Origin: Leifsonia shinshuensis
Lineage (GTDB): Bacteria > Actinomycetota > Actinomycetes > Actinomycetales > Microbacteriaceae
NCBI RefSeq assembly: GCF_014217625.1
Contig: NZ_CP043641.1
Span: forward strand, 3,596,001 to 3,660,000
Reading direction: 5' to 3'
Length of the DNA stretch: 64,000 nucleotides
The translations under genes and the position numbers were made by a program. The number at the start of each line of letters is the position of its first letter. The first letter of the stretch is position 1. Below, piece after piece: positions 1-8,029 of the stretch. Under the pieces are notes generated by a model, which saw only the letters and a program-made list of their open reading frames with translations, did no database searches and was not told the origin of the DNA.

Positions 1-8
1 ATCGGGTC

Positions 9-386
9 ATGCACGTGGACGAGATTCACAGCAGCATCCGTCGCCCCGACCCCCCACGGGACGACGTCCAGCGCATTTCCGTGCGATCCGCCGGCCGGGA
101 GCAGACCCCGGCCGCGGACCGAACCCCCGGCCGGGAGTGGCTGGGGCTCGGCGTTCTGCTCGCCGCCGTCTCGCTCGCCGTCCTCCTCCCACTCAGCGGG
201 ATGCAGGCGGGCGTCGCGCTCGGCACCGCCGGGCTGGTGCTGCTGTTCCTGTTGGCGATGGGGACCGTCCGAGTGGCCGTCCGCTCCCGGCGAGCGCGGC
301 TGATCGCGCTGGGACTGCTGTTCTGCGCGATGGCCGCGACCGCGCTCGCCGGGGTGGTGCTGTCGGCGATCGATGCGATCGGGTGA
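9..386 (+). CDS. Small three-helix membrane protein, function unknown
   Basis: A 125-residue protein I cannot assign to a family. A polar, Arg/Pro-rich N-terminal segment of about 43 residues precedes three hydrophobic stretches (roughly residues 45-63, 67-88 and 98-119), with Arg-rich turns (VRSRRAR) between the last two. This fits a small integral membrane protein with a cytoplasmic N-terminus. The ATG is the first in the window, so a start upstream of the window edge is possible. A perfect hairpin terminator follows six bases after the stop codon. No operon partner is visible. Confidence 0.6.
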   Translation: MHVDEIHSSIRRPDPPRDDVQRISVRSAGREQTPAADRTPGREWLGLGVLLAAVSLAVLLPLSGMQAGVALGTAGLVLLFLLAMGTVRVAVRSRRARLIALGLLFCAMAATALAGVVLSAIDAIG

Positions 387-391
387 GAGGA

Positions 392-422
392 AGGTGCGCG
401 GCTGACCGGCAGCCGCGCACCT
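392..422. terminator. Bidirectional hairpin terminator between convergent genes
   Basis: AGGTGCGCGGCT at 392-403 pairs perfectly with AGCCGCGCACCT at 411-422, giving a 12-bp stem with a 7-nt loop. It lies between the stop codons of two convergent small membrane-protein genes (386 on + and 432 on -), so it probably ends both transcripts. There is no U-tract, as is usual in high-GC actinobacteria. Confidence 0.7.
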
Positions 423-431
423 CGCCGCCCG

Positions 432-590
432 CTAGCTCCGCGACGCCCCGCGCCGCATCCAGCCGACGATGGCGGTGATGACGAAGAACACGATGCCGAG
501 GATCGCCAGCCAGATCAGCCCCTTGATGGCGAAGCCGAGGATGGCGAGGACGAGCCAGATGACGAGCAGGACGATTATCAGTGCGATCAT
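432..590 (-). CDS. 52-residue hydrophobic membrane protein
   Basis: Reading the minus strand from ATG at 590 to TAG at 432 gives a 52-residue, almost wholly hydrophobic peptide beginning MIALIIVLLVIWLVLAILGF and ending in a basic tail (WMRRGASRS). It has two predicted transmembrane segments separated by a single Lys-Gly turn. Proteins of this size and pattern are common in actinobacteria and are annotated only as hydrophobic protein. The Ile/Leu/Val richness and the clean stop just before the shared terminator support a real gene. The opposite strand is also open here, but its product is low-complexity Met/Arg/Ser and looks like a shadow. Confidence 0.6.
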   Translation of the reverse strand: MIALIIVLLVIWLVLAILGFAIKGLIWLAILGIVFFVITAIVGWMRRGASRS

Positions 591-630
591 GCCGTCACCG
601 AACTCCCTGCGCGCGCGTTCGTCAACGGGC

Positions 631-657
631 TGGACACGGTGCGCATGGGGATAGCAT
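631..657 (+). promoter_or_regulatory. Promoter for a leaderless FAD oxidase mRNA
   Basis: TAGCAT at 652-657 ends seven bases before the ATG at 665, the usual distance from an actinobacterial -10 to the transcription start. TGGACA at 631-636 is a possible -35 with a short 15-bp spacer. No Shine-Dalgarno lies before the ATG, so the message is probably leaderless. Inferred from spacing only. Confidence 0.45.
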
Positions 658-664
658 CCCCGGT

Positions 665-2065
665 ATGCACGATGTCGTCGCCGCTCTGAGCGCGGTGCTC
701 CCTCCCTCCTCGCTTCTCACCGACCCGGCCGGGCTGGAGCGCTACCGGCGCGACGACGCCGAGTGGGCGGACTCCGGGACACCGGCCGCCGTCGTCCTCG
801 CCGCCTCCGCCGAGGAGGTGGCCGCGGCCGTTCGGGTCGCCGCCGAGCGGGGCGTCCCCGTCGTCCCGCGCGGCGCCGGGACCGGCCTGTCCGGCGGGGC
901 GAACGCGATCGCGGGGTGCGTCGTGGTCTCGCTGGAGCGGATGACCGCCGTGCGGGAAGTCAACGTCGAGGAACGATATGCCGTAGTGGAGGCCGGCGTC
1001 ATCAACGACGACCTCCGCCGCCACGTCGCCGCATACGGCCTCTGGTATCCGCCGGACCCGGCGAGCCAGGCGATCAGCACCATCGGCGGGAACGTCGCCA
1101 CCAACGCCGGCGGCATCTGCTGCGTGAAGTACGGCGTCACCCGCGACTACGTCCTCGGGATGACCGTGGTGCTCGCCGACGGCTCCATCGCCCGGCTCGG
1201 CCGCACGACGGCGAAGGGCGTCACCGGCTACGACCTGACGGCCCTGATGGTCGGCTCGGAGGGCACCCTCGGCATCGTCGTGGACGTCACCGTGAAGCTG
1301 CGGCCCATCGGCGGGCGCGAGGAGCGCGCGGTCATCGGGTACTTCCGCTCGCTCACCGACGCCGGCCGCGCGGTCGCCGCCGTGTCGGCCGCGGGGATCG
1401 TGCCGTCCGCGCTGGAGCTCATCGACCGGATGTGCCTGCACACGGTCGCCGAGTGGCAGGGCTGGCGGCTGCCTGAGAACGCCAACGCCCTCCTGCTCGC
1501 CTCGGTGGACGAGGTCGGCGCGTCGGGGGAGGAGCTGGCCGGCCGGGTCGCCGAGCTGTTTCTCGCCGCGGGCGGAGCGGACGTCGAGCGCGCGACGGAC
1601 CCGGAGGAGGTCGCCCGGCTGTTCCTGGCGCGGCGGCTGGCCTACCCGTCCCTGGAACGGCTCGGCCCTGTGCTCACCGAGGACGTCTGCGTGCCGCGCT
1701 CGGCCGTGCCCGAGATGCTGGCGCGCATCGAGCGGATCGCGGCCGACGCGGACGTCGTGATCGCCAACATCGCGCACGCCGGCGACGGCAACCTGCACCC
1801 GCTGATCATCGCGCCGGAGGGCGACGAGGCCGCCAAGGAGCGCGCGAAGGCGGCGTTCGACCTCATCGTGGAGTCGTGCCGCGAACTCGGCGGCACCGTC
1901 ACGGGCGAGCACGGCGTCGGCCTCCTGAAGCTGCCGGGTGCGGCGCAGGAGCTGAGCCCGGTCGTGCTGCGGATGCACGCGGCGGTGAAGCACGCGCTCG
2001 ACCCGCACGGCATCCTCAACCCGGGGAAGGCGTTCCCCGTGCCCGCCGCACCGTCCCTCCCCTGA
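665..2065 (+). CDS. FAD-linked oxidase, glycolate oxidase GlcD / D-lactate dehydrogenase type
   Basis: A 466-residue flavoprotein that should oxidise a 2-hydroxyacid such as glycolate or D-lactate. The N-terminal PCMH-type FAD domain shows PRGAGTGLSGGAN and GGNVATNAGGICCVKYG. The C-terminal oxidase domain has the family motifs AHAGDGNLHP and TGEHGVGLLK near the end. The frame is open upstream, but MHDVV at 665 matches the usual N-terminus and sits at leaderless distance from a -10 box. No iron-sulfur partner gene follows, so this is probably a stand-alone oxidase. An alpha/beta hydrolase starts 10 bases downstream and may be co-transcribed. The substrate cannot be fixed from sequence. Confidence 0.85.
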   Translation: MHDVVAALSAVLPPSSLLTDPAGLERYRRDDAEWADSGTPAAVVLAASAEEVAAAVRVAAERGVPVVPRGAGTGLSGGANAIAGCVVVSLERMTAVREVNVEERYAVVEAGVINDDLRRHVAAYGLWYPPDPASQAISTIGGNVATNAGGICCVKYGVTRDYVLGMTVVLADGSIARLGRTTAKGVTGYDLTALMVGSEGTLGIVVDVTVKLRPIGGREERAVIGYFRSLTDAGRAVAAVSAAGIVPSALELIDRMCLHTVAEWQGWRLPENANALLLASVDEVGASGEELAGRVAELFLAAGGADVERATDPEEVARLFLARRLAYPSLERLGPVLTEDVCVPRSAVPEMLARIERIAADADVVIANIAHAGDGNLHPLIIAPEGDEAAKERAKAAFDLIVESCRELGGTVTGEHGVGLLKLPGAAQELSPVVLRMHAAVKHALDPHGILNPGKAFPVPAAPSLP

Positions 2066-2075
2066 AAGGCTCGCC

Positions 2076-2885
2076 ATGCCCTCACTCACCGCCGACGACG
2101 GAGTCCGCCTCGACTACACCGAATACGGCGACCCGGCCGGCCGACCGGTCGTCCTGATCGCCGGCTTCAAGGCCCCCGCGACCACCTGGCGCTACCAGGT
2201 CCCCGCGTTCGCCGACGCCGGCTACCGCGTGCTCGCCGTCGATCTGCGCGGCCACGGGACCAGCGAGCACCCGGACGACGGCGTCGACATGGGCCGCCGC
2301 GGCCGCGATGTCGCCGTGGTGCTGGACGCCCTCGACCTGCGGGACGCCGTGCTCGTCGGCGGCTCGATGGGCGCCAACACGATCTGGTCGTACCTGTCCC
2401 AGTCCGACGCCGGCCGTCGCCGTGTCGCCGCTGCCGTCTCCATCGACCAGACGCCCAAGATGCTCAACGACGACGGCTGGCCGTTCGGCTTCTACGGCTA
2501 CGACGCCGCCAACCGCGACACCTTCTTCGCGACCGGCATCCCGGAGACCGGCCACGGCACCCCGATGGCGAAGCGCGGGATGCGGCTCGTGCGCCTGATG
2601 ACGGCGATGAAGGGGATGAACCGCGAGTTCACGCCCGGCGAGCTGGCTCTGCTGCACGACCACGCCGTCGCGGATTGGCGTCCCGCCATCGCCGCCGCCG
2701 GCGTCCCGCTGCTGTTCGTCGCGGGAGCGGAGAGCGAGTACTGGCCGAGCGGGCACGCGGCGGCGTCGGCGGCGCTCGCCGTGGACGGCACGGCCGTCGT
2801 GCTCGACGACGACGGCCACGCGGCCAACATGGAGCAGCCGAAGGCGTTCAACCGGGCCGTCCTGGAGTGGCTCGCCAGACGCTGA
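2076..2885 (+). CDS. Alpha/beta-fold hydrolase
   Basis: A 269-residue serine hydrolase of the alpha/beta fold. Visible landmarks are the oxyanion-side strand VVLIAGFKAPATTW, the DLRGHGTS turn, the nucleophile elbow GGSMGANT and the C-terminal histidine in DDDGHAANMEQP. The substrate is unknown; the family includes esterases, lactonases and haloperoxidase-like enzymes. An AAAGG ribosome site lies shortly before the ATG. It starts 10 bases after the FAD oxidase stop, so the two probably share a transcript; a lactone or ester related to the oxidase product is a possible but unproven substrate. Confidence 0.8.
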   Translation: MPSLTADDGVRLDYTEYGDPAGRPVVLIAGFKAPATTWRYQVPAFADAGYRVLAVDLRGHGTSEHPDDGVDMGRRGRDVAVVLDALDLRDAVLVGGSMGANTIWSYLSQSDAGRRRVAAAVSIDQTPKMLNDDGWPFGFYGYDAANRDTFFATGIPETGHGTPMAKRGMRLVRLMTAMKGMNREFTPGELALLHDHAVADWRPAIAAAGVPLLFVAGAESEYWPSGHAAASAALAVDGTAVVLDDDGHAANMEQPKAFNRAVLEWLARR

Positions 2886-2912
2886 CGGCCGCCGGCCGCG
2901 CCGCCCTCCGAC

Positions 2913-2941
2913 TCGACATCCCCAGGTTCGGCGTCTACTGT
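2913..2941 (+). promoter_or_regulatory. SigA-like promoter for lipoprotein-kinase pair
   Basis: TCGACA (2913-2918) and TACTGT (2936-2941) are separated by 17 bp, a good housekeeping arrangement. The -10 ends ten bases before the ATG at 2952, so the transcript has little or no leader. It would drive the lipoprotein gene and the overlapping kinase gene. Confidence 0.5.
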
Positions 2942-2951
2942 GCTCTGGGCT

Positions 2952-3359
2952 ATGAGACGACTATCCATCGCGGCCGCCGGCGTCGCCCTCGCGCTCGGCC
3001 TCGCCGGCTGCGCCGGGGGAGGCACGTACGCGGCGGACACGGCGAGTTCGCTGCAGCACGGTGTGCTGGGCGTGGCCACCGCCGCGAACGGGAAGGACTA
3101 CGCCGGCGCGCTGTCGCAGCTGGCCTCCCTCCAGCAGCGGAACGACGCCGCCCTGAAGGCCGGGACGATCGCCGCCGGCCGCCACGACGCGATCGCGAAG
3201 TCGCTCGCGGCCGTCAAGGCCGATCTGACCCAGCTTAAGGACGCCGCCGAGCGCGCGCAGCTGCAGCAGCAGCTCCAGCAGCTCCAGCAGCAGCAGAAGG
3301 ACCAGAAGGGCAAGGGCAAGGGCCACGGCGACGGCGGCGACGGCGGTGACGGCGGATGA
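2952..3359 (+). CDS. Secreted lipoprotein with Gln-rich coiled coil
   Basis: A 135-residue predicted lipoprotein. A lipoprotein signal peptide with lipobox LAGC places the lipidated Cys at about residue 20. The middle is a helical region rich in Ala/Gln/Leu with a Gln-repeat stretch (LQQQLQQLQQQQ), likely coiled coil. The tail is Lys/Gly/Asp repeats (KGKGKGHGDGGDGGDGG). It is probably anchored on the outer face of the membrane. Its stop overlaps the kinase start as ATGA, so the two are translationally coupled; it could be an extracytoplasmic partner or sensor for that kinase, which is inference. The family is not recognised. Confidence 0.7.
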   Translation: MRRLSIAAAGVALALGLAGCAGGGTYAADTASSLQHGVLGVATAANGKDYAGALSQLASLQQRNDAALKAGTIAAGRHDAIAKSLAAVKADLTQLKDAAERAQLQQQLQQLQQQQKDQKGKGKGHGDGGDGGDGG

Positions 3360-4627
3360 GCGCGACAGGTCGCACACCGGCCGAGGCGGCGCCGGACGGC
3401 GCCCGGGTCGCCGACCGCTACCGGCTCCTGCGGCGCGTCGGCTCCGGCGGGATGGCGGAGGTCTTCCGCGCGCACGACGAGCTCCTCGGCCGGGATGTGG
3501 CGCTCAAGGTCTTCCGCCGCGAGTTCGCGTCCGCCGACGACCTCCGCAGGCAGAAAGGCGAGGTCCGCATCCTCGCGAACCTGTCGCACCCGTCGCTCGT
3601 CACCCTGTTCGACACCACGTCGGACGAGGAGGGTCGCGGTGTCCTGATCCTGGAGTTCGTCGACGGCACCGACGCCGGCGCACGCCTGAAGGAGGGGCCG
3701 CTGCCCGCGGCCGCCGTGGCCGCCCTCGGCCTGGACATCGCCCGGGCGCTCGCGTACATCCACGCGAAGGGCGTGGTCCACCGCGACATCGCACCGGCCA
3801 ACATCCTGCTGCCGAGCGCGACGTCCTCCGCCGTCGCCGCCAAGCTGACCGACCTCGGCATCGCCCGCCTCGTCGACGACGCCCGGATCACGTCGACCGG
3901 CTTCGTTATCGGCACCGCGAGCTACCTGAGCCCCGAGCAGGCGGCCGGCCGTCCGGTCGGACCGCCGAGCGATGTCTACTCGCTCGGCCTGGTCCTCCTG
4001 GAGTGCCTGACCGGCAAGCGCGAGTTCACCGGCAGCGGCGTGGAGTCGGCGGTCGCGCGGCTCTCGCGCGACCCGGACGTCCCGGAGACGCTGGACGCGG
4101 AGTGGCGGCGGCTGATCCGCTCGATGGTGGCCCGCGAGCCGGACCACCGGCCGACGGCGGCCGTCGTGGCGGAGCAGTTGAGCGCGCTCCTGGCGCGCGG
4201 CGAGGCGCCGGGCGAGGCCTCCGGCGACGCCCTCGACCGGACCCTGCTGCTCCCGTCGGCCGACGAGGACGCAGCCGCTGCGCCGCCGCACGAGCCCACC
4301 GCCGCGACGACCGTGCTCCCCGGCGCCCCCGTGCCGACGGCCGCCGCGACCTCCGCGCTCCCCGGTACGCGCCCGGCCCCCGCACGTCCGGCGGCGACCA
4401 CGGCCTCGCGCTTCCTCCGCCCTCTGCTCAGCCTGCGCCGCGGAATGCTCATCATCATCGTCGCCTGCGTCGCCCTCGTCGTGGTGGTCATCGCGATCGC
4501 CCTCGGCACCATGAGCGGGGGCGGGCAGTCGTCACCCGACCCGGTGAAGTCCTATCCCGCGGTCGGCGGGACGCTCGGCGACCACCTCAGACAGCTGGAG
4601 CACGATGTGTCGAACTCGGGGCCGTGA
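3356..4627 (+). CDS. Membrane-anchored Ser/Thr protein kinase (PknA/B type)
   Basis: A 423-residue Hanks-type kinase. The kinase domain (about residues 20-285) shows the glycine loop VGSGGMAEVF, lysine in VALKVF, catalytic loop HRDIAPAN, DLG in place of DFG, and activation segment to GTASYLSPEQ. A Pro/Ala-rich juxtamembrane linker, one transmembrane helix (GMLIIIVACVALVVVVIAIA) and a short outside tail of about 40 residues follow; there are no PASTA repeats. The catalytic-loop Lys of HRDxKP is Ala here. It is coupled by ATGA overlap to the upstream lipoprotein. Its 3' end overlaps the convergent GntR gene by 41 bases. Confidence 0.85.
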   Translation: MSATGRTPAEAAPDGARVADRYRLLRRVGSGGMAEVFRAHDELLGRDVALKVFRREFASADDLRRQKGEVRILANLSHPSLVTLFDTTSDEEGRGVLILEFVDGTDAGARLKEGPLPAAAVAALGLDIARALAYIHAKGVVHRDIAPANILLPSATSSAVAAKLTDLGIARLVDDARITSTGFVIGTASYLSPEQAAGRPVGPPSDVYSLGLVLLECLTGKREFTGSGVESAVARLSRDPDVPETLDAEWRRLIRSMVAREPDHRPTAAVVAEQLSALLARGEAPGEASGDALDRTLLLPSADEDAAAAPPHEPTAATTVLPGAPVPTAAATSALPGTRPAPARPAATTASRFLRPLLSLRRGMLIIIVACVALVVVVIAIALGTMSGGGQSSPDPVKSYPAVGGTLGDHLRQLEHDVSNSGP

Positions 4628-5318
4628 TCGCGCCCCGCGCCATCTCCTGCACCGCCACGTCCGCCTCCTCGACGATCGCCCGCATCGCCGCCTCCGCGCG
4701 CGTCCCGTCTCCGGCGCGCACCGCGCCGGCGACCTCCTCGTGCAGCCGGATGGCCTCCGGGTTGGCCGTGTGCGGCATCAGCGCGTGGGTCGTCCGGCCG
4801 GAGAGCGCCTCGACGACCGCCTTGCTCAGGGCGCGGAAGCCCGGGTTGCCGGACGCCTCCAGGAGGATGCGGTGGAAGGCCTGGTCGTACGCCAGGTATT
4901 CGCCGTGGTCGGCGGCGCGCTGGGTGGCGGCCATTCCGACGATGGCCTCCGTGAGCGCGCCGCACTGCTCGGGGGTGGCGCGGGCGCTGGCGAGCCGGGC
5001 CGCGACCGGCTCGATCGCCAGGCGCAGCTCGCTCAGGGTGCCGAGTGCGGCGAGGCGGTCGGGGCCGGCCAGGCGCCAGGCGATGACCCGCGGGTCGAGG
5101 ACGCGCCACTCGGTCTCCGGCTGGACGACCGTGCCGCGGCGCCGGCGCGCCTGCACGAGGCCGAGCGCCTCCAGCACGCGGATGCACTCCCGGAGCACCG
5201 TGCGCGAGATGCCGAGCCCCTCCGGTGTGAGCACTGCTCCGGGCGGGATCTCGCCGGTGACGATGCGGCTGCCGACGGACTCGAGCGCCAGGTCGTGCAG
5301 GGAGTCCGTGGGAGCCAT
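4587..5318 (-). CDS. GntR/FadR-family (FCD) regulator of gluconate genes
   Basis: A 243-residue regulator: N-terminal winged HTH (about 10-75) and an FCD ligand domain (about 95-225, with EYLAYDQAFHRILLEASGN and LHEEVAGAV). It is divergent from the gluconate permease/kinase pair and so probably their repressor, with gluconate or a derivative as effector. Odd point: the HTH reads VLTPEGLGISRTVLRE, whereas relatives normally have about four more residues between the LTPE segment and the GISRT turn. This looks like a small in-frame loss in helix 2 and may affect DNA binding. Start ATG at 5318 is the only good one. Confidence 0.85.
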   Translation of the reverse strand: MAPTDSLHDLALESVGSRIVTGEIPPGAVLTPEGLGISRTVLRECIRVLEALGLVQARRRRGTVVQPETEWRVLDPRVIAWRLAGPDRLAALGTLSELRLAIEPVAARLASARATPEQCGALTEAIVGMAATQRAADHGEYLAYDQAFHRILLEASGNPGFRALSKAVVEALSGRTTHALMPHTANPEAIRLHEEVAGAVRAGDGTRAEAAMRAIVEEADVAVQEMARGAITAPSSTHRAPAV

Positions 5319-5462
5319 GGCCTCATTATCGAGGATTCCTTACGTGCGAACAAACGCGATGGCAACGTAGCTTAATGCATACGAAAACGCACAGATTTTC
5401 AAATTAACCTGATTTATCTGTAGGGTGGCCGAGCACACGTCCCATCACGACCAAGGATGCTC
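5319..5462 (+). promoter_or_regulatory. AT-rich divergent control region gntR/gntP
   Basis: This 140-bp gap is clearly more AT-rich than the surroundings. TAGGGT at 5421-5426 is a plausible -10 for the permease gene, with TTTCAA (5397-5402) 18 bp upstream as a weak -35. I looked for a FadR/GntR-type palindrome and see only poor ones (for example CGTA...TACG around 5366-5383), so no operator is claimed. AAGGA at 5453-5457 is the ribosome site that favours the ATG at 5463. Confidence 0.4.
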
Positions 5463-6926
5463 ATGATCGCCCTTCCCTCCGGCGCGCTCCGCGTCGCGGC
5501 TGCCGTCTCCGCAGCCGCCGCCCCGCCCGCCCCGCACCCCGCCTCCTCCGAGCCGCAGCTGATCTTCGCGGCCGTCGTCGGCGTCGCCGTCATCGTGGTC
5601 CTCATCACCTGGCTGCGGATCCACCCGTTCCTCTCCCTCCTCCTCGGCTCGCTCGTCACGGGCCTGGTCGCCGGCATGGCCGCCGACGCCGCGACGACGA
5701 GCTTCATCACCGGCTTCGGCGCGACCGAGGGCAGCGTCGGCATCCTCATCGCGCTCGGCGCGATGTACGGGAAGCTGCTGGCCGACTCCGGCGGCGCCGA
5801 CCGCATCGTGGACACGCTGGTGTCCCGGACGAGCGTCCGCGCTCTGCCGTGGGTGATGGGCCTCGTCGGCGCGATCATCGGCCTGCCGATGTTCTTCGAG
5901 ATCGGCCTCGTGCTGCTCATCCCGGTGATCATCCTGGTCACACGCCGCTCGAAGCTGCCGCTGATGCGCGTCGCCCTCCCGGCCATCGCCGGCCTCTCGG
6001 CCATGCACGGCCTGGTCCCGCCGCACCCCGGCCCGCTCGTGGCCATCGGCGCGCTCGGCGCGAACCTCGGCGTCACCCTCGCCTTCGGCGTGCTCGTCGC
6101 CATCCCGGTCATCATCCTCGCCGGCCCGGTGTTCAGCCGCTTCGCCGCCAAGTGGGTGCCGGTGGACGTCCCCGGCCTGTTCCTCGGCACCGAGGGCGAC
6201 GACCCCCAGGCGAAGGACGCCGACGAGACGGAGCCCGCCGACCGCAAGCGCCCCTCGTTCGCCCTGGCGCTCATCAGCATCCTGCTCCCCGTCGTCCTCA
6301 TGCTGGGCAAGGCCCTGGTCGACATCACCGCCGCGACGTCCACCGCCGAGTGGAAGACGATCCTCGACTTCCTGGGCACCCCGGCCATCGCGCTCACCAT
6401 CGCGGTGCTCGCCGGCTTCTTCCTGCTCGGCCTCCCTGGCGGCATGAACCGCAAGTCGCTGCAGGCCAGCCTCACCGCGTCGCTGCCGCCCATCGCCGGC
6501 ATCCTGCTCATCGTCGGCGCCGGCGGAGGCTTCAAGCAGGTGCTCGTCGACACCGGCATCGGCCAGGTCATCGCGTCCTTCGCGCACGGCAGCAACGGCA
6601 TCGGCATCCTGCTGCTCGCCTGGTTCATCGCGGCGCTGATCCGCGTCGCCACCGGTTCGGCGACGGTCGCGACCGTCACCGCGGCCGGGATCATGGTGCC
6701 GCTCACCGCGCACCTCTCGACCCCGATGGTCTCGCTGCTGGTCCTCGCGATCGGCTCGGGCTCGCTGTTCCTCTCGCACGTCAACGACGCCGGGTTCTGG
6801 CTGGTCAAGGAGTACCTCGGCCTCAGCATCCCGCAGACGCTGCGCAGCTGGACCGTCCTGGAGTGCATCGCCTCGGTGGTCGGCCTCGCCGGGACGCTGG
6901 TGATCGCCCTCGTCATCGGAGGCTGA
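5463..6926 (+). CDS. gntP: Gluconate:H+ symporter, GntP family
   Basis: A 487-residue inner-membrane permease of the GntP/gluconate family with about 12-14 hydrophobic segments. Family-like stretches include HPFLSLLLGSLVTGL, the HGLVPPHPGPL motif, and SHVNDAGFWLVKEY near the C-terminus. ATG 5463 follows AAGGA at good spacing; an ATG two codons upstream overlaps that site. The Ala/Pro-rich N-terminus may be a signal-like first helix. The gluconokinase gene follows after one base, and a GntR regulator is divergent, giving a compact gluconate uptake and phosphorylation module. Confidence 0.9.
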   Translation: MIALPSGALRVAAAVSAAAAPPAPHPASSEPQLIFAAVVGVAVIVVLITWLRIHPFLSLLLGSLVTGLVAGMAADAATTSFITGFGATEGSVGILIALGAMYGKLLADSGGADRIVDTLVSRTSVRALPWVMGLVGAIIGLPMFFEIGLVLLIPVIILVTRRSKLPLMRVALPAIAGLSAMHGLVPPHPGPLVAIGALGANLGVTLAFGVLVAIPVIILAGPVFSRFAAKWVPVDVPGLFLGTEGDDPQAKDADETEPADRKRPSFALALISILLPVVLMLGKALVDITAATSTAEWKTILDFLGTPAIALTIAVLAGFFLLGLPGGMNRKSLQASLTASLPPIAGILLIVGAGGGFKQVLVDTGIGQVIASFAHGSNGIGILLLAWFIAALIRVATGSATVATVTAAGIMVPLTAHLSTPMVSLLVLAIGSGSLFLSHVNDAGFWLVKEYLGLSIPQTLRSWTVLECIASVVGLAGTLVIALVIGG

Positions 6927-6927
6927 C

Positions 6928-7449
6928 ATGACCGCGAGCCAGGTGAGCACGATCGTCGTCATGGGCGTGGCTGGCTGTGGCAAGTCCACCGTCGCCGCAC
7001 GCCTCGCCGAACGGCTGGGCTGGGACCTGCTGGAGGGCGACAGCCTCCACCCCGCCCGCAACGTCGAACGGATGACCGCGGGCATCCCGCTCGACGACAC
7101 CGACCGTGCTCCCTGGCTCGCGGCGATCGCGGACCGCATCCGCGCGGGCCGCGCCGGCGGGAGGCCGCTGGTGGTCGCCTGCTCGGCGCTCGCCCGGCGC
7201 TACCGCGACGTGCTCCGCGGGGAGGGCGTGGTCTTCGCCTACCTCAGCGGCACCCGCGCGCTGCTCGAGAGCCGCATCGCCGCCCGCAGCGGCCACTTCA
7301 TGAAGCCCGGGATGCTGGACTCCCAGCTGAGCACCCTCGAGCCGCCCCAGCCGGACGAGGCCGCGGTCACGGTGGACATCGACGCCGAGCCGGCGGAGAT
7401 CGTCGCCGGGATCCTCAGCGAGCTGGGTCCGGCGGCGGCTGCCGCCTGA
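6928..7449 (+). CDS. gntK: Gluconokinase (GntK)
   Basis: A 173-residue kinase that converts imported gluconate to 6-phosphogluconate using ATP. The P-loop is GVAGCGKST, followed by the family signatures EGDSLHPARNVERM, GIPLDDTDRAPWL and CSALARRYRD, with the late FMKPGMLDSQLSTLE segment. It begins one base after the permease stop. A second gluconokinase lies at 52119-52682 in another catabolic cluster, so this copy is probably the dedicated gluconate enzyme. The 3' end overlaps the convergent DUF2127 gene by 35 bases. Confidence 0.92.
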   Translation: MTASQVSTIVVMGVAGCGKSTVAARLAERLGWDLLEGDSLHPARNVERMTAGIPLDDTDRAPWLAAIADRIRAGRAGGRPLVVACSALARRYRDVLRGEGVVFAYLSGTRALLESRIAARSGHFMKPGMLDSQLSTLEPPQPDEAAVTVDIDAEPAEIVAGILSELGPAAAAA

Positions 7450-7945
7450 GCACCCACTGCACCGTCCCCCGCCACGTCGTCCGCAGCTCCCGTCCGCGCC
7501 GCCACTCCCGCCACGTCAGCCAGATGATGACCGCGTCGAACACGGTCAGCACCGCGACGCCCACGGACGGCTTGGTCACGAGCTCGTACAGCTGGAAGAT
7601 CAGGAAGACCCCGAGCGCGGCCATGGCCCACGGGTACACGCGGCGCGAGCCGACCAGCAGCGCGACCACGATCGCGAGCTTCACCACGCCGTGCAGCAGC
7701 AGGTACGCGGCGACGAACAGGACACCGCCCGCGTGGAGGCGGGCCGCGCCGTGGACGATCAGGTTGGCGATGAGGTCGTGCGGATCCTCCGACAACTCCT
7801 CGGCCGTGACCCGGTTCGCGGCGCTGAGCAGCGTCGCCGGAGTGGCGAACAGCAGCAGGACCCCGCCCACCAGCTCCACCAGACCGTCGATCCCCTTGAA
7901 CAGCACGCCGAGGAGGAAGACCAGGTCGAGCACCCGTTCCCTCAT
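7415..7945 (-). CDS. DUF2127 integral membrane protein
   Basis: A 176-residue membrane protein matching the DUF2127 pattern: LGVLFKGIDGLVELVGGVLL at the N-terminus, EELSEDPHD loop, YLLLHGVVKLAIVVALL, YPWAMAALGVFLIFQLYE, and a last segment ending FDAVIIWLTWREW. Four transmembrane helices are expected. The function of the family is unknown. It is convergent with gntK. No terminator was seen in the short overlap. Confidence 0.8.
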   Translation of the reverse strand: MRERVLDLVFLLGVLFKGIDGLVELVGGVLLLFATPATLLSAANRVTAEELSEDPHDLIANLIVHGAARLHAGGVLFVAAYLLLHGVVKLAIVVALLVGSRRVYPWAMAALGVFLIFQLYELVTKPSVGVAVLTVFDAVIIWLTWREWRRGRELRTTWRGTVQWVLRRQPPPDPAR

Positions 7946-8007
7946 CGCGTCCTCCCGGGCCGCATGCTACCGCGGAGTACCCCCTGATCTGGGTGCGCGG
8001 ACATTCT

Positions 8008-8027
8008 TGTCCTCCAATATGAGGACC
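8008..8027. promoter_or_regulatory. 20-bp palindrome (operator) upstream of secretion operon
   Basis: TGTCCTC (8008-8014), six AT-rich bases, then GAGGACC (8021-8027): a dyad with near-perfect 7-bp arms. TAGTCT at 8030-8035 looks like a -10, so a protein bound here would cover the promoter spacer. The same dyad with the same 6-bp spacer occurs at 47148-47167. The cognate regulator is not known. Confidence 0.5.
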
Positions 8028-8029
8028 AC

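Noticed and set aside
587..2089. Long minus-strand open frame opposite the FAD oxidase
   Set aside because: Low-complexity Arg/Gly/His-rich translation with no domain; typical antisense opening in GC-rich DNA. The same applies to the long frames opposite gntP (5445-7139), the PxpA-C-like genes (58392-60617) and the second plus-strand frame at 37283-40711.
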